Positions 46,201 to 58,593 of a stretch of 64,000 nucleotides of DNA are shown in pieces. Below the pieces are notes generated by a model, which saw only the letters and a list, made by a program, of their open reading frames with translations, had not been told where the DNA came from and searched no databases. The translations under genes were made by a program, and so were the position numbers. Every line of letters begins with the position of its first letter. Position 1 is the stretch's first letter. Source of the DNA: Hypholoma sublateritium FD-334 SS-4 (lineage: Eukaryota > Basidiomycota > Agaricomycetes > Agaricales > Strophariaceae); NCBI GenBank assembly GCA_000827495.1, contig KN817548.1, positions 77,301 through 141,300 of the forward strand, written 5' to 3'.

Positions 46201-47978
46201 TGCAAGCGACGTAAGGGCTTAGCTGAATACTGACCTATAGTGAGATATGTAACACCCTTATATACTTCTGTACGTAGATATTGCAGACCAACTGACCTGG
46301 AATATCAGCTGCAAATCTTCAGTAGGCCAATGTGAATTACAGACGGATATCACGGTTTTATTTCCCCGGAATACAAGCGATGTTGCCAATTAAATTGAAA
46401 GAGATGGTGGACGCTAAAAATAACAGTGAACGTTACCGTGAACCGGATGTTTTTATTAAAGAATTAGTGCAGTTGAGTCTCTCCACTAACCACTAGTTCT
46501 ACAATCAACGAGTGAAAGCGGTTCCAATTTACCATCAACAAAAAAAAAATGCACTTGCATATACTATCTCTTGTAGCTTTACACTGTCGCGCTGTTGTGG
46601 AAATTGGAGCATGAATGTAAAATGAACGACATATTCCTCTCCGCCGTCTCACGAAGTGGTGATAGCCTTCAGTGCTTCAGCTTCGGGCTCCGCGTCATGG
46701 GACGAATTAGGGTCACATGTGGGTCTATAGAGAGTTCGGATGCAATCATGGACGAACGTCCGAGGAGAAAAACTTTCACATATGGTGCTGCGCAGAACGA
46801 GTACATGATGTCAACCTCGGATGAAGAGTACAAATGTAGGTGCCCTATAGTAGTCCATTCCTGAAATAACTTCGTTCAAAGATATATATGTGATATTTCA
46901 AAATTTCAACTTTAAGTGGCTCTCCGTTCTGTTAATAATCGCATTCGAACTTCATCTACTGGGTGTAAGTAGTTTGAACTTTGAGGTGACTATTCAAACG
47001 GATTGCGAATTTCAGGATCGTGGTATATATTCAGAATCATGAGCTAGGGCTTTTGTTTCAAGAAGGATGTCGATATCTCCTAGAATTACAACACCTTTCG
47101 ATAGAAATTCAAAGTACATACCCAGAACAAAGCCGATACCTGCATAGTTTTAATCGTTTCTTTGTTCCATTAATCAATCGAAGAGAACGGAAATTCGCAA
47201 TAAAGTGCGCGTCGTGAAGTCGCGCCGCGTTGTCAACCCAGATATTGTACAGCGCGCTGTTTAATTTATGAGTAGCTTTGACTGACCGTACACGCAAATC
47301 TTGCGATAAAATGAACGTCTACTAAGAACGTGTAGGTTATCTTTTTTTTTTACTGTTTGATCAGCATTCGCCAACCAAAAAATTCTTTCAAGAGAGCCTT
47401 GAAGGTGCCCCGAGCACTAATTTTGTCCCATGGACGGCAACTTACGGCAAGCGTTGCCGGTTTTGCAAATCATCCGGCAGGGTCAAGGCAATCAATTGTG
47501 AAGCTCTTTCAAAGCAACTGTGGAGCGCGACTCGTCTGGGAGCTAGGATTCATGTATCATACATCCGACGGGGTGCTATGGAAAACCGCAACCTGAGCTT
47601 GTGTGACTGATTCAAGATTCATTCAATTCAAGATTCGTTGAAGGCGGCACTGGCGGCACTGCGGCCCATTAGTCCGGTCAGCGGTGTCTTCTATTAATAG
47701 ATCAAAAACTAGTGGTCGGACGATTTATATAGTTCTTGGCTCGCGTAACAATTTCTGAGAGCCCCTATGCTTCTGGAAAGGTTCAACCGACGCTGCTGGC
47801 GCATTACTACTCCTCATTTACCATCATAGTCATCACCCACGATTACTAGACCATAAAGTTTACTCTTCTTTTCTTCGCTTCTTCGTCGTCGGGCCTGCTT
47901 TGCATTCAGCATATCCCTCTACTGCGCACCTGTCCAGCTCCATTACACTCTTTTATACTACACTCTCTTTCTCGCATC
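46201..47978. other. Intergenic between divergent cutinase and SKN1 genes
   Basis: 1.8 kb without a supported gene. Short frames (for example 46595-46864 plus) have no family features. A TATATAAG box for the cutinase lies at 46257-46264 (minus strand, about 60 bp from its ATG). Pyrimidine-rich sequence at 47870-47975 precedes the SKN1 start. Confidence 0.4.
46257..46264 (-). promoter_or_regulatory. TATA box of the cutinase gene
   Basis: TATATAAG on the minus strand, 57 bp upstream of the cutinase start codon. Confidence 0.5.
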
Positions 47979-50891
47979 ATGGACCCTGGATTCCCTCAGA
48001 GTTCTGCGTCCGCTACCAGTTTCTTGCTGGACAATGACGATACCCACTCCATCTCTAGTAGCTCATCATCTGTTAACAGGTCGCCGGTATGGTAAACGTA
48101 TGCATATGCACAGGTCATTAGCTGACCAGAAATTTTACAGAATTCGGTTGCCATCAAAGTTCGTCACAGCAGATACTTTCCTCGTACTCCGGGCTAATGT
48201 TCATTGGGGTAGTATTCCCTGTCCCCTTCTCCTCAATCATGGGGGATGCCTTTAGACATCAGCAATCGCGAACCAGACGACTTCCTGCACACACCGGACC
48301 CCGTACGCGATAGAAAGTTCGACAAGGGGGGTAGCATCATGACGGCGCGTGGAATTGCGAACTTGGGATGTTTATTCATCCTTGCGGCAGGAATGACTAT
48401 GCTTTTGTGAGTGTGTGCCTATTTTGTTCTTAAAATGTCGCGTTAATTACTATATATATAGTGCTGGTAAGTCTATGCGTCGCTTAATTACTTTCGTCGG
48501 GCTTGAAGTTGTGTGTGACCAGGATACCCGATTTTATCACATTTCACGAAGAAAAGTCAAACCACACAAGGTGGCTTCAACCTCGGAGGCGCAAACGCGA
48601 CCGGTCAGGTACCAACCTTTCCGACCAACTTCCAGCCCATTGATTTGGAAACACCGACATCGGCATACACAAAAACTGCATATACAACCAACGAGGAATA
48701 CGTCCTGGTGTTTTCGGACGAGTTCAATACAGACGGACGAACGTTTTATCCCGGGGATGATCCATTCTGGGAGGCTGTCGACCTTCATTACTGGGGAACG
48801 GTAAGCTGAGCTCACTACGTTTTTCAATTTATCAAACTTATTCACTCACTTGGATATGGGGCTATGATAGGACGATCTAGAGTGGTACGACGCCAGTCAG
48901 CGTAAGCGTTTATATCTATCAACATGATCCGTCTCTGACCCATATCCCTAGCCACTACGCAAGGCGGTGCACTTCGCCTGACTATCGAAGAAGCGGATCC
49001 CATCAACAACCACAATCTATCTTACAAGTCTGGCATGGTAGGCATGGATCAAATCTAATATCACGGGCGTCTTATCAATGATTTGACACTTGGATGATTG
49101 ATTAGATTCAATCTTGGTATGTGACTTCAGAGATTTCAAGGTGCCTGCGGCTAAAATCGGTGGCCATGACAGGAACAAATTTTGCTTTACTGGTGGTATT
49201 CTTGAAGGTGCGACTCTGCGCGTCTGTCAAATTTCACGCGGTAATCACTCAAAATTCTATACAGCGGCCGTGACTCTTCCGGGATCCAATACCGTTAGGT
49301 ATGGCTTATAGCAGCCTCCCTCTTCCGTTACTTACCATCTACTTAAAAGCGGCCTTTGGCCTGCGGTGTAAGTTCTTCTGTAATATTTTTTGACGTCTAC
49401 TAAACAAGAAAATAGCTGGGCCATGGGGAACTTAGGTCTGTCCTTATTAACCTGTACTAAACGACTAGGTGCTCAACAGCGTCATACAGGTCGCGCTGGC
49501 TTCGGTGGCTCGCTGGATGGCATGGTATGTTCAGTTTACTCTGCGCTAAAATTAGCATCATCTCAAATCTATTTATAGTGGCCTTACTCTTACGACTCTT
49601 GCGACGTTGGCACACTCCCAAACCAAACATACCCAGGCACATCGACGCCACTAGCGGCAACAGTAAACGGCGACCCATCGAACGGCGGTGTTTTGGTAAG
49701 TACACCCTTTTGTGCTCAAGCTGCAGAAGGTGTGCTTACATCATGATTGCAGTCGTTTCTTCCCGGGCAGCGCTTGTGTATGTCAGTCATTCATGAATTT
49801 TATAGATGTCCTGACCTTGCACTTATACAGCGGCGTGTACATGCTCCGGGGAATCACATCCGGGCCCGATGCGACAGGATGGAAGCTACGTTGGACGGTC
49901 TGCACCGGAAATCGATGTATTCGAAGCTCTCGTTGCACCGGATGGCGGACAAGTAAACGCTTTGCATTTTATCCCTGGAATTAAATGACAACTAATCTTT
50001 CAAAGGTCTCGATGTCTGCGCAATGGGCTCCCTATAATGTTTGCACATACCCACTAGGCCCGTTTGAATATGTGCTGATCCGATGGGATTTGTAGGCCGC
50101 ATATTCGTGGAAGAATACCACTGATAATTTGCAAATATACAACACATCACGCACATCACTCAACGGATATGTAGGCGGTCAGTTACCTTCCGAATTTCCA
50201 ATTCTTGCCAATCGAGTCTTCTATTTACGATTAATATATCTAGGTGTCTTTCAACAAACCACCAGCGGCCTTAGTTATACAAACCCAGACTGTTATGAAC
50301 TTGGCAGCAAGTGCTATACTATTTACGGTTTCGAATACGTGCCTGGGTAAGAAAGCCCGTCACTGTGATTATCTTTCACTGACTCCCGCAGTTTCGATGA
50401 GGGGTATATCACTTGGATCAATGACGGAGTGCCTGCATGGACCATTCATGGCGATGGTCTGAGTGCTGATACCCAGACGGAGATTAGTGCCCGAGCCGTT
50501 TCGAACGAGCCTATGGTTCGTTTCTAATTATCGAGAGCAAGAAATAGTTCCTAACATCTGTACTCAGTACATGATTGCCAATCTTGGCTTCTCTCGGAAC
50601 TTCGCCGCCATCGACCTGACCAAGTTGACATTTCCATATACAATGAGCATCGACTACATTCGGGTGTACCAGCCCAAAAATTCCATCAACATAGGCTGTG
50701 ATCCTACCAGCTTCCCCACAGCCAATTACATTGAAACGTCAGTCTGTCTTTTTTTTGTGCTTTACTTCACGCTCGTGACTAAACTTCTGCGTAGCTATTT
50801 ATCGGTATATACCAATCCTAATATAACTACATGGGAGCAAGCGGGCCAGCCGTGGCCGAAGAATAAACTCAAAAACGGCGGTACCTGTTAG
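47979..50891 (+). CDS. SKN1/KRE6-family beta-1,6-glucan synthesis protein (GH16 fold)
   Basis: A type II membrane protein with many short introns. The N-terminus MDPGFPQSSASATSF is cytosolic and Ser-rich. After DISNREPDDFLHTPDPVRD a membrane segment (IANLGCLFILAAGMTMLF) leads to the lumenal GH16-like domain: VLVFSDEFNTDGRTFYPGDD, FWEAVDLHYWGT, RAGFGGSLDGMWPYSYDSCD, EIDVFEA (the E-x-D-x-x-E catalytic motif), VSMSAQWAPYN, TDNLQIYN, FTYTMSIDYIRVYQ-type end and KNGGTC. The family works in the secretory pathway and at the plasma membrane in wall beta-1,6-glucan synthesis. A 5-nt exon (48462-48466) joins MTMLF to AGYPIL. The exon between about 48060 and 48190 is not resolved. From 48245 on I can follow one reading frame to TAG 50889-50891. 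Confidence 0.9.
48462..48466 (+). other. 5-nt microexon (TGCTG) in the SKN1/KRE6 gene
   Basis: The preceding exon ends at 48406 with two bases of a Phe codon, and the next begins at 48523. Only insertion of TGCTG, framed by ATATAG and GTAAGT, gives the conserved LFAGYP reading without a frame break. Confidence 0.75.
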
Positions 50892-51123
50892 AAATCAACC
50901 TTACTTCATCACCCTGTGTTCCAACGGCGCCGTCAACCACCGCACGCGCCAGTATACATCGCTCATCGCGCGGCCCCACTGTCAAATCCAGCCGGACTGC
51001 GCCTTCGTGTGATGCCTGCCGTGCTACAAAGAGTTCACGTTTCGATTTAAATACATACATCATTACGCATCTAATTATAGATTTTACCCACTGCGAATGA
51101 ACATGACGGAAGTGCCCGGCGAG

Positions 51124-51130
51124 TATATAA
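51124..51130 (+). promoter_or_regulatory. TATA box of the Ser/Thr-rich wall protein gene
   Basis: TATATAA lies 65 bp upstream of the ATG at 51189, consistent with strong or inducible transcription. Confidence 0.5.
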
Positions 51131-51188
51131 GTAAAGCAAGTTGCGAGCGGCGTTTTCAGCCCTTGTTCAAGTAAATTGCCCCATCACA

Positions 51189-51696
51189 ATGCGTGTCAAC
51201 GTTCAAGCTCTCCTTATCCTGTCGGTTGCCGCTGCAGGTTCCCTGGCTCAGAATACTACTTCCACTGACAGCATAACGCGTGTCACACCCAGTGGTGTCC
51301 CCAAGTATGCAATACATGTTATTTCTTAATATCCAGTTTCTGACCTGTACTTACTGTTCAACTTGAAGAACTGCTACATCCACCACGACACAGAATGGCA
51401 CTGTTACGACAACATCCACGAGCACGGACAATTCTACGTCCACTTCCACGTCCACTGCAACCGTAAATTCTACCAGTACGACGGACACGAGTTCGGCGAC
51501 CACAACGGATTCGTCCGATACTACTAGCAGCACGACGACGAGCACCACTGACTCGTCTGTTACGCCGGCTCCCACCAGTACCGGAACTACACCCGCGCCT
51601 ACGCCGACGACGTTCCTAAGCGGTGGCGTCTCTCTTAGCATCGCTGGTAGTGGGCTCCTTGGGGCCGTCATACTGCCGCTGCTACTTCACATTTAA
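51189..51696 (+). CDS. GPI-anchored Ser/Thr-rich cell-surface protein
   Basis: Two exons, 51189-51304 and 51369-51696, give 147 residues. A signal peptide (MRVNVQALLILSVAAAGSLA) is followed by a mature part made almost only of Ser, Thr, Asp, Asn and Pro, with many possible O- and some N-glycosylation sites. The C-terminus has a small-residue site (LSGGVSLSIAGSG) and a hydrophobic end (LLGAVILPLLLHI), the classical GPI-attachment signal. It has no enzymatic domain and is likely a mucin-like wall or membrane stalk. It lies 300 bp downstream of the glucan-synthesis gene, which fits a cell-wall neighbourhood without proving a link. Confidence 0.85.
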
Positions 51697-52738
51697 GTCG
51701 TAGGAATTTGGCCGCCCACTGTCGCAGATGAAAACCGGCCATTATGTTTTACTCAGCGTAAATCATTTGCCGACTTGTGTATGGACATCTCTTTCAGAGA
51801 GCGAGGTGGAATTTGGGGCAAGCAGCTGCGGATTTGATTTTTGCATGGACAAGATAGAACAGGCTTTGCGAGATTGCGGACTCGTTCTAGGCTAGGAGTT
51901 GGTACTTGTGTGTATGAGGCGCTGTAGTGCTGGACAATCCTTGTAGTTTCATCTAATACTATTCGAATAGTTTGATTGCATGAAATGTTGCGGTGGCGAG
52001 CCATCTTCGGGATCAAGGGAACCCTTACGTAGTGCTCGATGAAACCCAAGCCAGAATTTTCCAAGTCGATTGTTCGGTAAGGCTGTCTGAGCTTTATTGT
52101 GTGCGGGTGGGGATGGACATGGCCCCAATGTGGTGCGGTCTTGTTCAAGCTGATCATATGCATTCATGTACAGGAGATCGAAGGACGGTATCGTAAAGAT
52201 TTATTGATGAAGGTGGCGATATCACCTTCGACGATAATACTGCCATCACCACAAGATGTATTGCTGCTGCTCAACACGAAACCACACGAATCTCACCTAA
52301 TCGAGAAGAGATCGTCAGCATGCGTTGTCTCAAAGAGTAGACATAGCTAAGAGAGGTCAGCAATTGACGTAAGTTATCATCATACGAAGGTTTTAAAAAA
52401 CGGACGTGAGAGTCTAATTAAAATAGAACATCATGCAAAGGAGTGGATGGGACAGCTTACCTTCAGTAGTGGCTCTAGTTATGGAACTTGTGACCGGAAA
52501 AAGATGGGGAAGGGAAAGAGTTCCACGAAGACGCCTCTCGCATGGCATCCTGCAAGAGCTGTGACCAAAAAAAATCTTATAAAAGACGCGAAAAGAATTG
52601 AATCTCCGATTAAAATGGGGCGTGAGCCTGGCTCCTGTGACATCGCGCCCGTGACGCGGTCCCTCTCTTTCATTTAAGTACGACGTAACGACTTCTTGAG
52701 TATCCTTTTGTGTAGTGCCCATCTTTTCCTCTCAAAAC
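51697..52738. other. Intergenic upstream of the SNF2 gene
   Basis: A minus-strand frame at 52163-51753 (136 codons) has no recognisable motif. The last 200 bp are the SNF2 promoter region without a clear TATA box. No gene supported. Confidence 0.35.
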
Positions 52739-55700
52739 ATGGGTGTCGACGCGCCAAAAAAGCCTTTTAGCCTGCTAGACGCGTTGGACCAGACATTTAT
52801 GGAGGAGGATCAATCTCCTTCTCCGGATCCTCAACCGTCGAATGGCGCCCAAGCGCCGAACCTCAAGGACTATTTTGAAGTACAACCGAGGTCGTCGAAG
52901 AAACCGAGGAACCTTGAAACTCTAAGGGCATCTCAAAGAAGTCAGGGTTTGGGACAATCGGCTGCAGGTACGGAGTTCTATAAGAACATTCCTTTGGGGT
53001 ACCGATGTTCATTTCATCGCCAGAGAACGCAGCAGAGTTTCTTGCCAGCAGTTTAGCATCGGGATCGAAGCTACCGGCTGCGCCTTTTGGTTTGAACTAT
53101 GATCAAGAATCTCCCATTCGTCAAATTGATGTTGGAGGTCCCGACCAGGAGCAACGGTATGTGCTCGGATCTACAGTAAATTATGGATCACTGACTATCT
53201 TTATCAAGGCTAGCTAATTTTGTCACGAAGTCTATCGAGAACACCGCTAGTAACTTGACTGTCAAACAGGCTATGGAAAAACTTAAATTGAAAGAGTATG
53301 TAAACTTTCTTGTCTGGTGTATTACTCCACCTAACGTTCTGTAGCAATCGCGATCTGCTGCCTGGCTTAGAGGTCCGTTTGCTCAACCACCAGGCCATCG
53401 GCGTGGCATGGATGCTAGAGAAGGAGAGAAGCTCAGATAGAGGAGGAATTCTTGCGTAAGTTCATCCACGCACATGCATCTAAGTAATAATTCTTAATCC
53501 ATCACAGAGACGACATGGGACTAGGTATACAACCTCCTTGACACTCATACCGTAGCTGACCAGTATAATCAGGAAAAACCGTTCAAATGATTGCTACGAT
53601 GGCTGTGAATATGCCAGCTCATGACGACGAATGCCGGACTACTCTCGTTGTTGTTCCTGCCGCCCTGCTTCAACAGGTCAGTTGGATGCGCTTGTTCACT
53701 GCATAACATTGACGCCTCAGTTGACAGTGGAAAGATGAAATCGATTCAAAGACTAATGGTTTGTTCGACGTGCATATTCACCATGGAAAGGATAAACTCA
53801 AAGTCGGTCTTACCTCTCAAAGAAACTCATGGTACATATGGAGCTGATATTTTTTTTAGAAACTTTCGCAACTCAAATCTAAGGATGTATGTTGACAGCT
53901 GCTACAACCACTATGATGAACTGTCAGCTAATGTTACTCCCCAATAGGTTGTGGTGGTTTCGTATCAGACATTGTGTCAGGATTTCAATGTTCCCAAAGG
54001 CACACATCCAGACGATGAACATGAGTGGATTGAGGAGAATGGGTCCGGATCCGTTCTATTGCTAGCACACGCTTGCTTATTTGAGTTTATCGTAATAGCG
54101 GCCTTCTATCCAAGGCCAAGTTTTACCGGGTCATTGCAGATGAAGCGCAGTTTATCCGCAATCGGTACGCTCCAGGGTTCTTCAGTGCTGATGCTTTGTT
54201 CTCATGCATATACCTCGCTAGTTCTACCCGCGCCAGTATCAGCTTGGCTACTATCAAGTCCAAGCTCCGTTGGATGCTGACCGGCACGCCGGTTACAAAC
54301 ACTTTGTAAATCTTAAGTTCGCTCTTACACGAGTACTGACTCTGATAATCCACAGGGCTGATATTTACGGCCTACTGCGCTTCGGTCGTTTCCGACCATG
54401 GAATGACTGGGCTGATTTCAATGATCATGTGGTCAGTGCTGAACGAATTCCTTGCCCTTTCCGCGCTAAGAGATCTGAATGACAGGCGAAAGTTCAATAC
54501 GAAGATGCTCCGTTGGCCGGTTCCCGTGCTCAGGCAATACTGAGGCCAATACTACTTAGGCGTACTAAGGATGCGAAGCTGGAAGGAAAGCCTCTTCTGG
54601 AATTACCTCCTAAACACATCAAAATCGTGCGCTTGCAATTCTCGCCGGAGGAACGACAGGTAATACCATGACTTTTGTATGTCTATAGCATCAACCTACT
54701 GACTCCGCCTCTCCCGTCTAGGTGTATGACGTTTTTGAAAAACGAACGATGATCCAGTTGAACAGATTCATTCGAAACGGGACACTCATTAAAAAGTACG
54801 CCTCAATACTCTGACCAGCTAACTGTCTCTGATTATTTGCTTTCCGAGTTAGTCACACATTTGTTTTGGTGCGCACGATTCTTTGGTCGAATCTTCTCAT
54901 CTTGGCATTAACGTGTCTTCTAGGTCATGATCTTGCGGTTGCGGCAAGTATGCTGCCACCCGTATCTCATCTTGGCAAGATCTCATCTCTAAACCGGGAC
55001 CGACGCTGTAAATCTCATACACCGCTTGCAGTCCCAGGCCGAAGAGTTCGAAGATCCGACGATGGTCATGGGCACCAATCTAGACAAGGAAATCAGCCGC
55101 GCCAAGAAAATTATGGGTGTCCCATGGGTGATCGAGGTTCGTGATATCACTTCTGAGGTATATCTTTACAAGATTGACAAAATTAATTCCATCCGCAATG
55201 CATCCTATCAGATGAAAAACAAGTATGGTTAGTATAATTAGTTATCGTCTTGTTGCTAATTTGTTTGTAGGTTTTTGGTTCGAAAAGCTACGATGGAGAT
55301 GGTAGATTTTGAAGATGAAAGTGACGAATCGGAGGCTACATGTCCTCACTGCAACGATTGTGAGAAAAATTCCGGTCCATAGAAACATGAGATATTTATC
55401 TACCCCTAGTATTCCTCAACGATAGCGGTCGTCTTTTGCCTTGCGGACACGAGATTTGCTTCGGTAAGCAGATCCAAAGGTTACCGCATGAACTGCCTGA
55501 GATCTCATCCATTGCAGATTGCATTCTCGAGATCAGCAACGCCGCTATTGCTCATGATGGCATATTGTGTGTATTCTGGCATTTTGAATGAACGTTATCC
55601 TAACAACTCCGATGCAGCGGTTACGGGTCCGAAAAGGAGAATTTGGCCGCCGAAAAGGAGTACGAGGCTGCCAGTGCGAAGGGACACAGGCCTTGTAAGC

Positions 55701-57340
55701 GGATGTTTTTCCGTCCCGCGTTTAATTGTGAAGGCTTACCGTCGTTTCAGGCCCGACTTGTAAGAAAATGACAGACCTCAAAGACAGGGCGTTCAAAGCA
55801 TCTGCCTTTGAGCCTACGGAGGAGGAAGTCGAAGCCTACATCCGCTCGAAGCGCCGCGAAAAGCAGAATCGACATATGAGGAAACAAAGTCGGTCACCCT
55901 CTCCAATCATGTCGCTATCAGATTCATTGGAGACCGACTCGGACGATGACCTGCCGGATGTTGCGGACATGTTTACAACCAAGGCCGAACCTAAGAAAGG
56001 CAAACAGAAAGCCGTGCGGGATGACGATAGCGACGTATGTCATCCATTACACTTTCGACACTGAATGTATGAGTGACAGATCGTTTTTTTATCTAGGTCG
56101 ATATGCTCGATCTGACGAAGAAAGGAGCTATAAAGAAGACATCAAAGCGGAAAATCATCCACGACGACGATTCGGATATCGAAGTTGTCGGAAACAGTCG
56201 CCGCGTGTCTGGTGGGAAGCGCCCAAGAGGAAGCTCACCCGCGTCTGATGAAGGGTATAAGAAAGGCAAAGATCGTGTAGTAGACAATGGGCCCTCGGAG
56301 GCGACACTCTCGACATGGAAGAAGGGCGACGACGACATGGAGCCGAGCACTAAGATGCTCGCTTTGATTAAATTCTTGCGGGAGTGGGATGGGACTGGCG
56401 ATAAGACCATCTGCTATTCTCAATGTAAGCGCCTTAGTCTTTCCTTGGTTTCCGCTCTTAATTGCGATTCTCGCTGTGGTATCATATGAAGGGACTTCAA
56501 TGCTCGACCTTCTGGAAACACTTCTTTCTCGCCATGGCATCCGATCCTTGCGCTTCGATGGAAAGATGGACAGGCCAGCGAGAGATGCCACCCTCGCTCA
56601 GTTCAAGCAACCAGGCGGGCCCAAGATTATCCTGATCAGGTACGAATACTCTATTGTTGGTCCCAAAATACCATGTTTACAAGATGTTCCATAGCACTAA
56701 ATGTGGAAGTGTTGGGTGCGTTTCATCATGATGTTAGGCGCTTCTAGAATCTTGTTCATACTTTTTTCGCAGTCTGAATCTGGTATCTGCAAATCGGATT
56801 GTTAAGTGAGTACTGGTGCTTACTCGTTCTTACTAATAATTCATGGACTACTCTTAGCATGGATCTCTCGTGGAATTACGCTGCCGAAGCACAAGCTTAT
56901 GATCGGTAAGCTACGATCTAGGTATATGGATGCCTTAACTGATCTTTACTTACTGTAGATGCCATCGCATCGGACAAGAGAAGGAAGTGTACGTGAAGCG
57001 TCTTGTGGTGGAAAATACCATTGAAGACCGGTACGCTTATACTCAAATGGATGCGTACTACTTCTAATTGTCTCTTTAGCATGCTTCGGCTTCAGGAAGT
57101 CAAGACCGGTACGTATCTAGCGATGACACCACCGGCGACCTCTATGCTCACTGTATACTATAGGATTGGCTGAAGCTGCCCTTGGCGAAGGCACAGGTGC
57201 TAAACTCCACAAACTCAGCGTCAAAGATATCAAATACGTAAGTCGCATATGTTACTATCCTATTAACATGCAGCTCAATATTCCGATGTGCCTTGTAGCT
57301 ATTTGGAATAAATAAGGACCCGAACGAGCGCGATCCATGA
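52739..57340 (+). CDS. SNF2-family DNA translocase with embedded RING finger (ULS1/RAD16-like)
   Basis: A long gene with roughly twenty small introns. The N-terminus MGVDAPKKPFSLLDAL is followed by LLPGLEVRLLNHQAIGVAWM and the ATPase motif I LADDMGLGKTVQM. The Walker B box is DEAQFIRNR, and MLTGTPVTNTLADIYGLLRF is motif III. A RING finger lies between the two helicase lobes (CPHCND..CGHEICFDC..CPTC). The second lobe has LRFDGKMDRPARD, STKCGSVGLNLVSANRIVNMD and DRCHRIGQ. The end is KDIKYLFGINKDPNERD. This layout (SNF2 lobe, RING, SNF2 lobe) is that of Rad16, Rad5 and Uls1, ubiquitin-ligase translocases that act in nucleotide-excision repair, damage tolerance or removal of SUMOylated proteins from DNA. 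There is no HIRAN domain, so Uls1 or Rad16 fits better than Rad5. Acidic, Ser-rich inserts follow the RING. Start: first ATG in the frame. Not every exon edge was fixed. Confidence 0.9.
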
Positions 57341-58012
57341 GCGCCTCAATTTTAACGTATCGACCACGGCCAAGTGTCATTTCTCAGTGAATCAATCAGA
57401 CTACATTAAGCTACTCTTCGGAAACGATACCTTGTTCTAAATTTATGCTCTGCGTAATACCTATAGTATAGTATATTACATCTAACAATTTGTTTCGTTG
57501 ACTAGTTGTATTTCTAAGTATCAAGTTTCCGCTAAGTACATATCTGATCAACATCGGCGCCAGTTCATACTATCTATTATTATAACTACCCCGTATTGAT
57601 GCATTGATGTGTGGCAGTGCAACAGGAACGGTAATCGAAATCTCTTGCCCATATTTAGGCTTTAGCTACTTAAATCACGGACGAGCGCCTCTTCTGCGCG
57701 ATGGACATTGAAAACATTGGTTTCGAATACATAGTAAGTTTCTATATCTGGAATGTCACCTGAAAATGATTCGTTCCACAACCTGTGACTTTACACCGCT
57801 GACAAACGTTGACCGAAAACCCGACAAAAGCCAGGAAAAATATCACTAGAATTCAACTGACACCACAGATGTGCAATTTTGTAAATATAAGTGCGAGCTG
57901 AGATAAATTTGTATCGATATCGATGAGATCCTGTCCGTGAAGCAACGAATCAGCCACACACATATGGGAGAGAGGGGAATTTTCTGTTTGAAAATGCATG
58001 CAGGCAGACCAA
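57341..58012. other. Intergenic between convergent SNF2 and repeat-protein genes
   Basis: AT-rich, no open frame of interest. Confidence 0.4.
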
Positions 58013-58593
58013 TTACTTGCGGTCGTGGTCACGGTCTCCGTTGTCATCGCCCCCATGGCGGCGGCGGTCGTGGTCTGGGTCACCGCCGTTATCGTCACCG
58101 CCGTGGCGGCGACGGTCATGGTCTCCGTCACCGTCGCGGTCACCGTCATCATCTCCTCCATGGCGGCGGCGGTCATGGTCATGGTCTCCGTCGTCGTCCC
58201 CTCCATGGTGGCGGCGGTCATGGTCGCGGTCGCCATCGTCGTCGCCTCCATGGCGGCGGCGATCGTGGTCCGGATCAGAACCATTGTCATCGCCTCCATG
58301 ACGGCGGCGGTCGTGGTCGCGGTCACCGTCATCGTCGCCTCCGTGGCGGCGGCGGTCATGGTCGCGGTCGCCATCGTCGTCGCCTCCATGGCGGCGCGCA
58401 GCGAGTTGCCCAATTTCCTTGGCCACGAAGGGCTCTCGAGCTACCAAAGCGCCGGCTTCCTGAGGAGCCACCTGGTATTTGGGTTAGCATAGGCGTTATG
58501 AACGCAGCAGAGATGAAGTCTTACAGGGAAAGCATTGGAAGCGGAAAGAACGGCCGTGACGATGAACGCGAGCAGAGTTTTGTTGAAAAGCAT
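58013..58593 (-). CDS. Secreted His/Asp/Gly/Arg tandem-repeat protein
   Basis: Exon 1 (58593-58525) is a 23-residue signal peptide, MLFNKTLLAFIVTAVLSASN plus AFP. A 53-nt GTAAGA..CCAG intron leads to exon 2 (58471-58013). The mature part begins VAPQEAGALVAREPFVAKE and then consists of about eight imperfect repeats of a roughly 15-residue unit, HGGDDDGDRDHDRRR with variants such as DDNGSDPDHD. Total 175 residues. Alternating acidic and His clusters suggest metal binding or an intrinsically disordered wall component. That is inference, and I know no named family. Long open frames also exist on the opposite strand, a by-product of the repeat. Confidence 0.75.
58020..58400 (-). repeat. Coding minisatellite, about 45-bp units
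   Basis: The repeat part of the preceding gene is built from 42-54-bp units of the form CATGGAGGCGACGACGATGG... on the coding strand, with a few substitutions between units. Such arrays change copy number readily. Confidence 0.75.
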
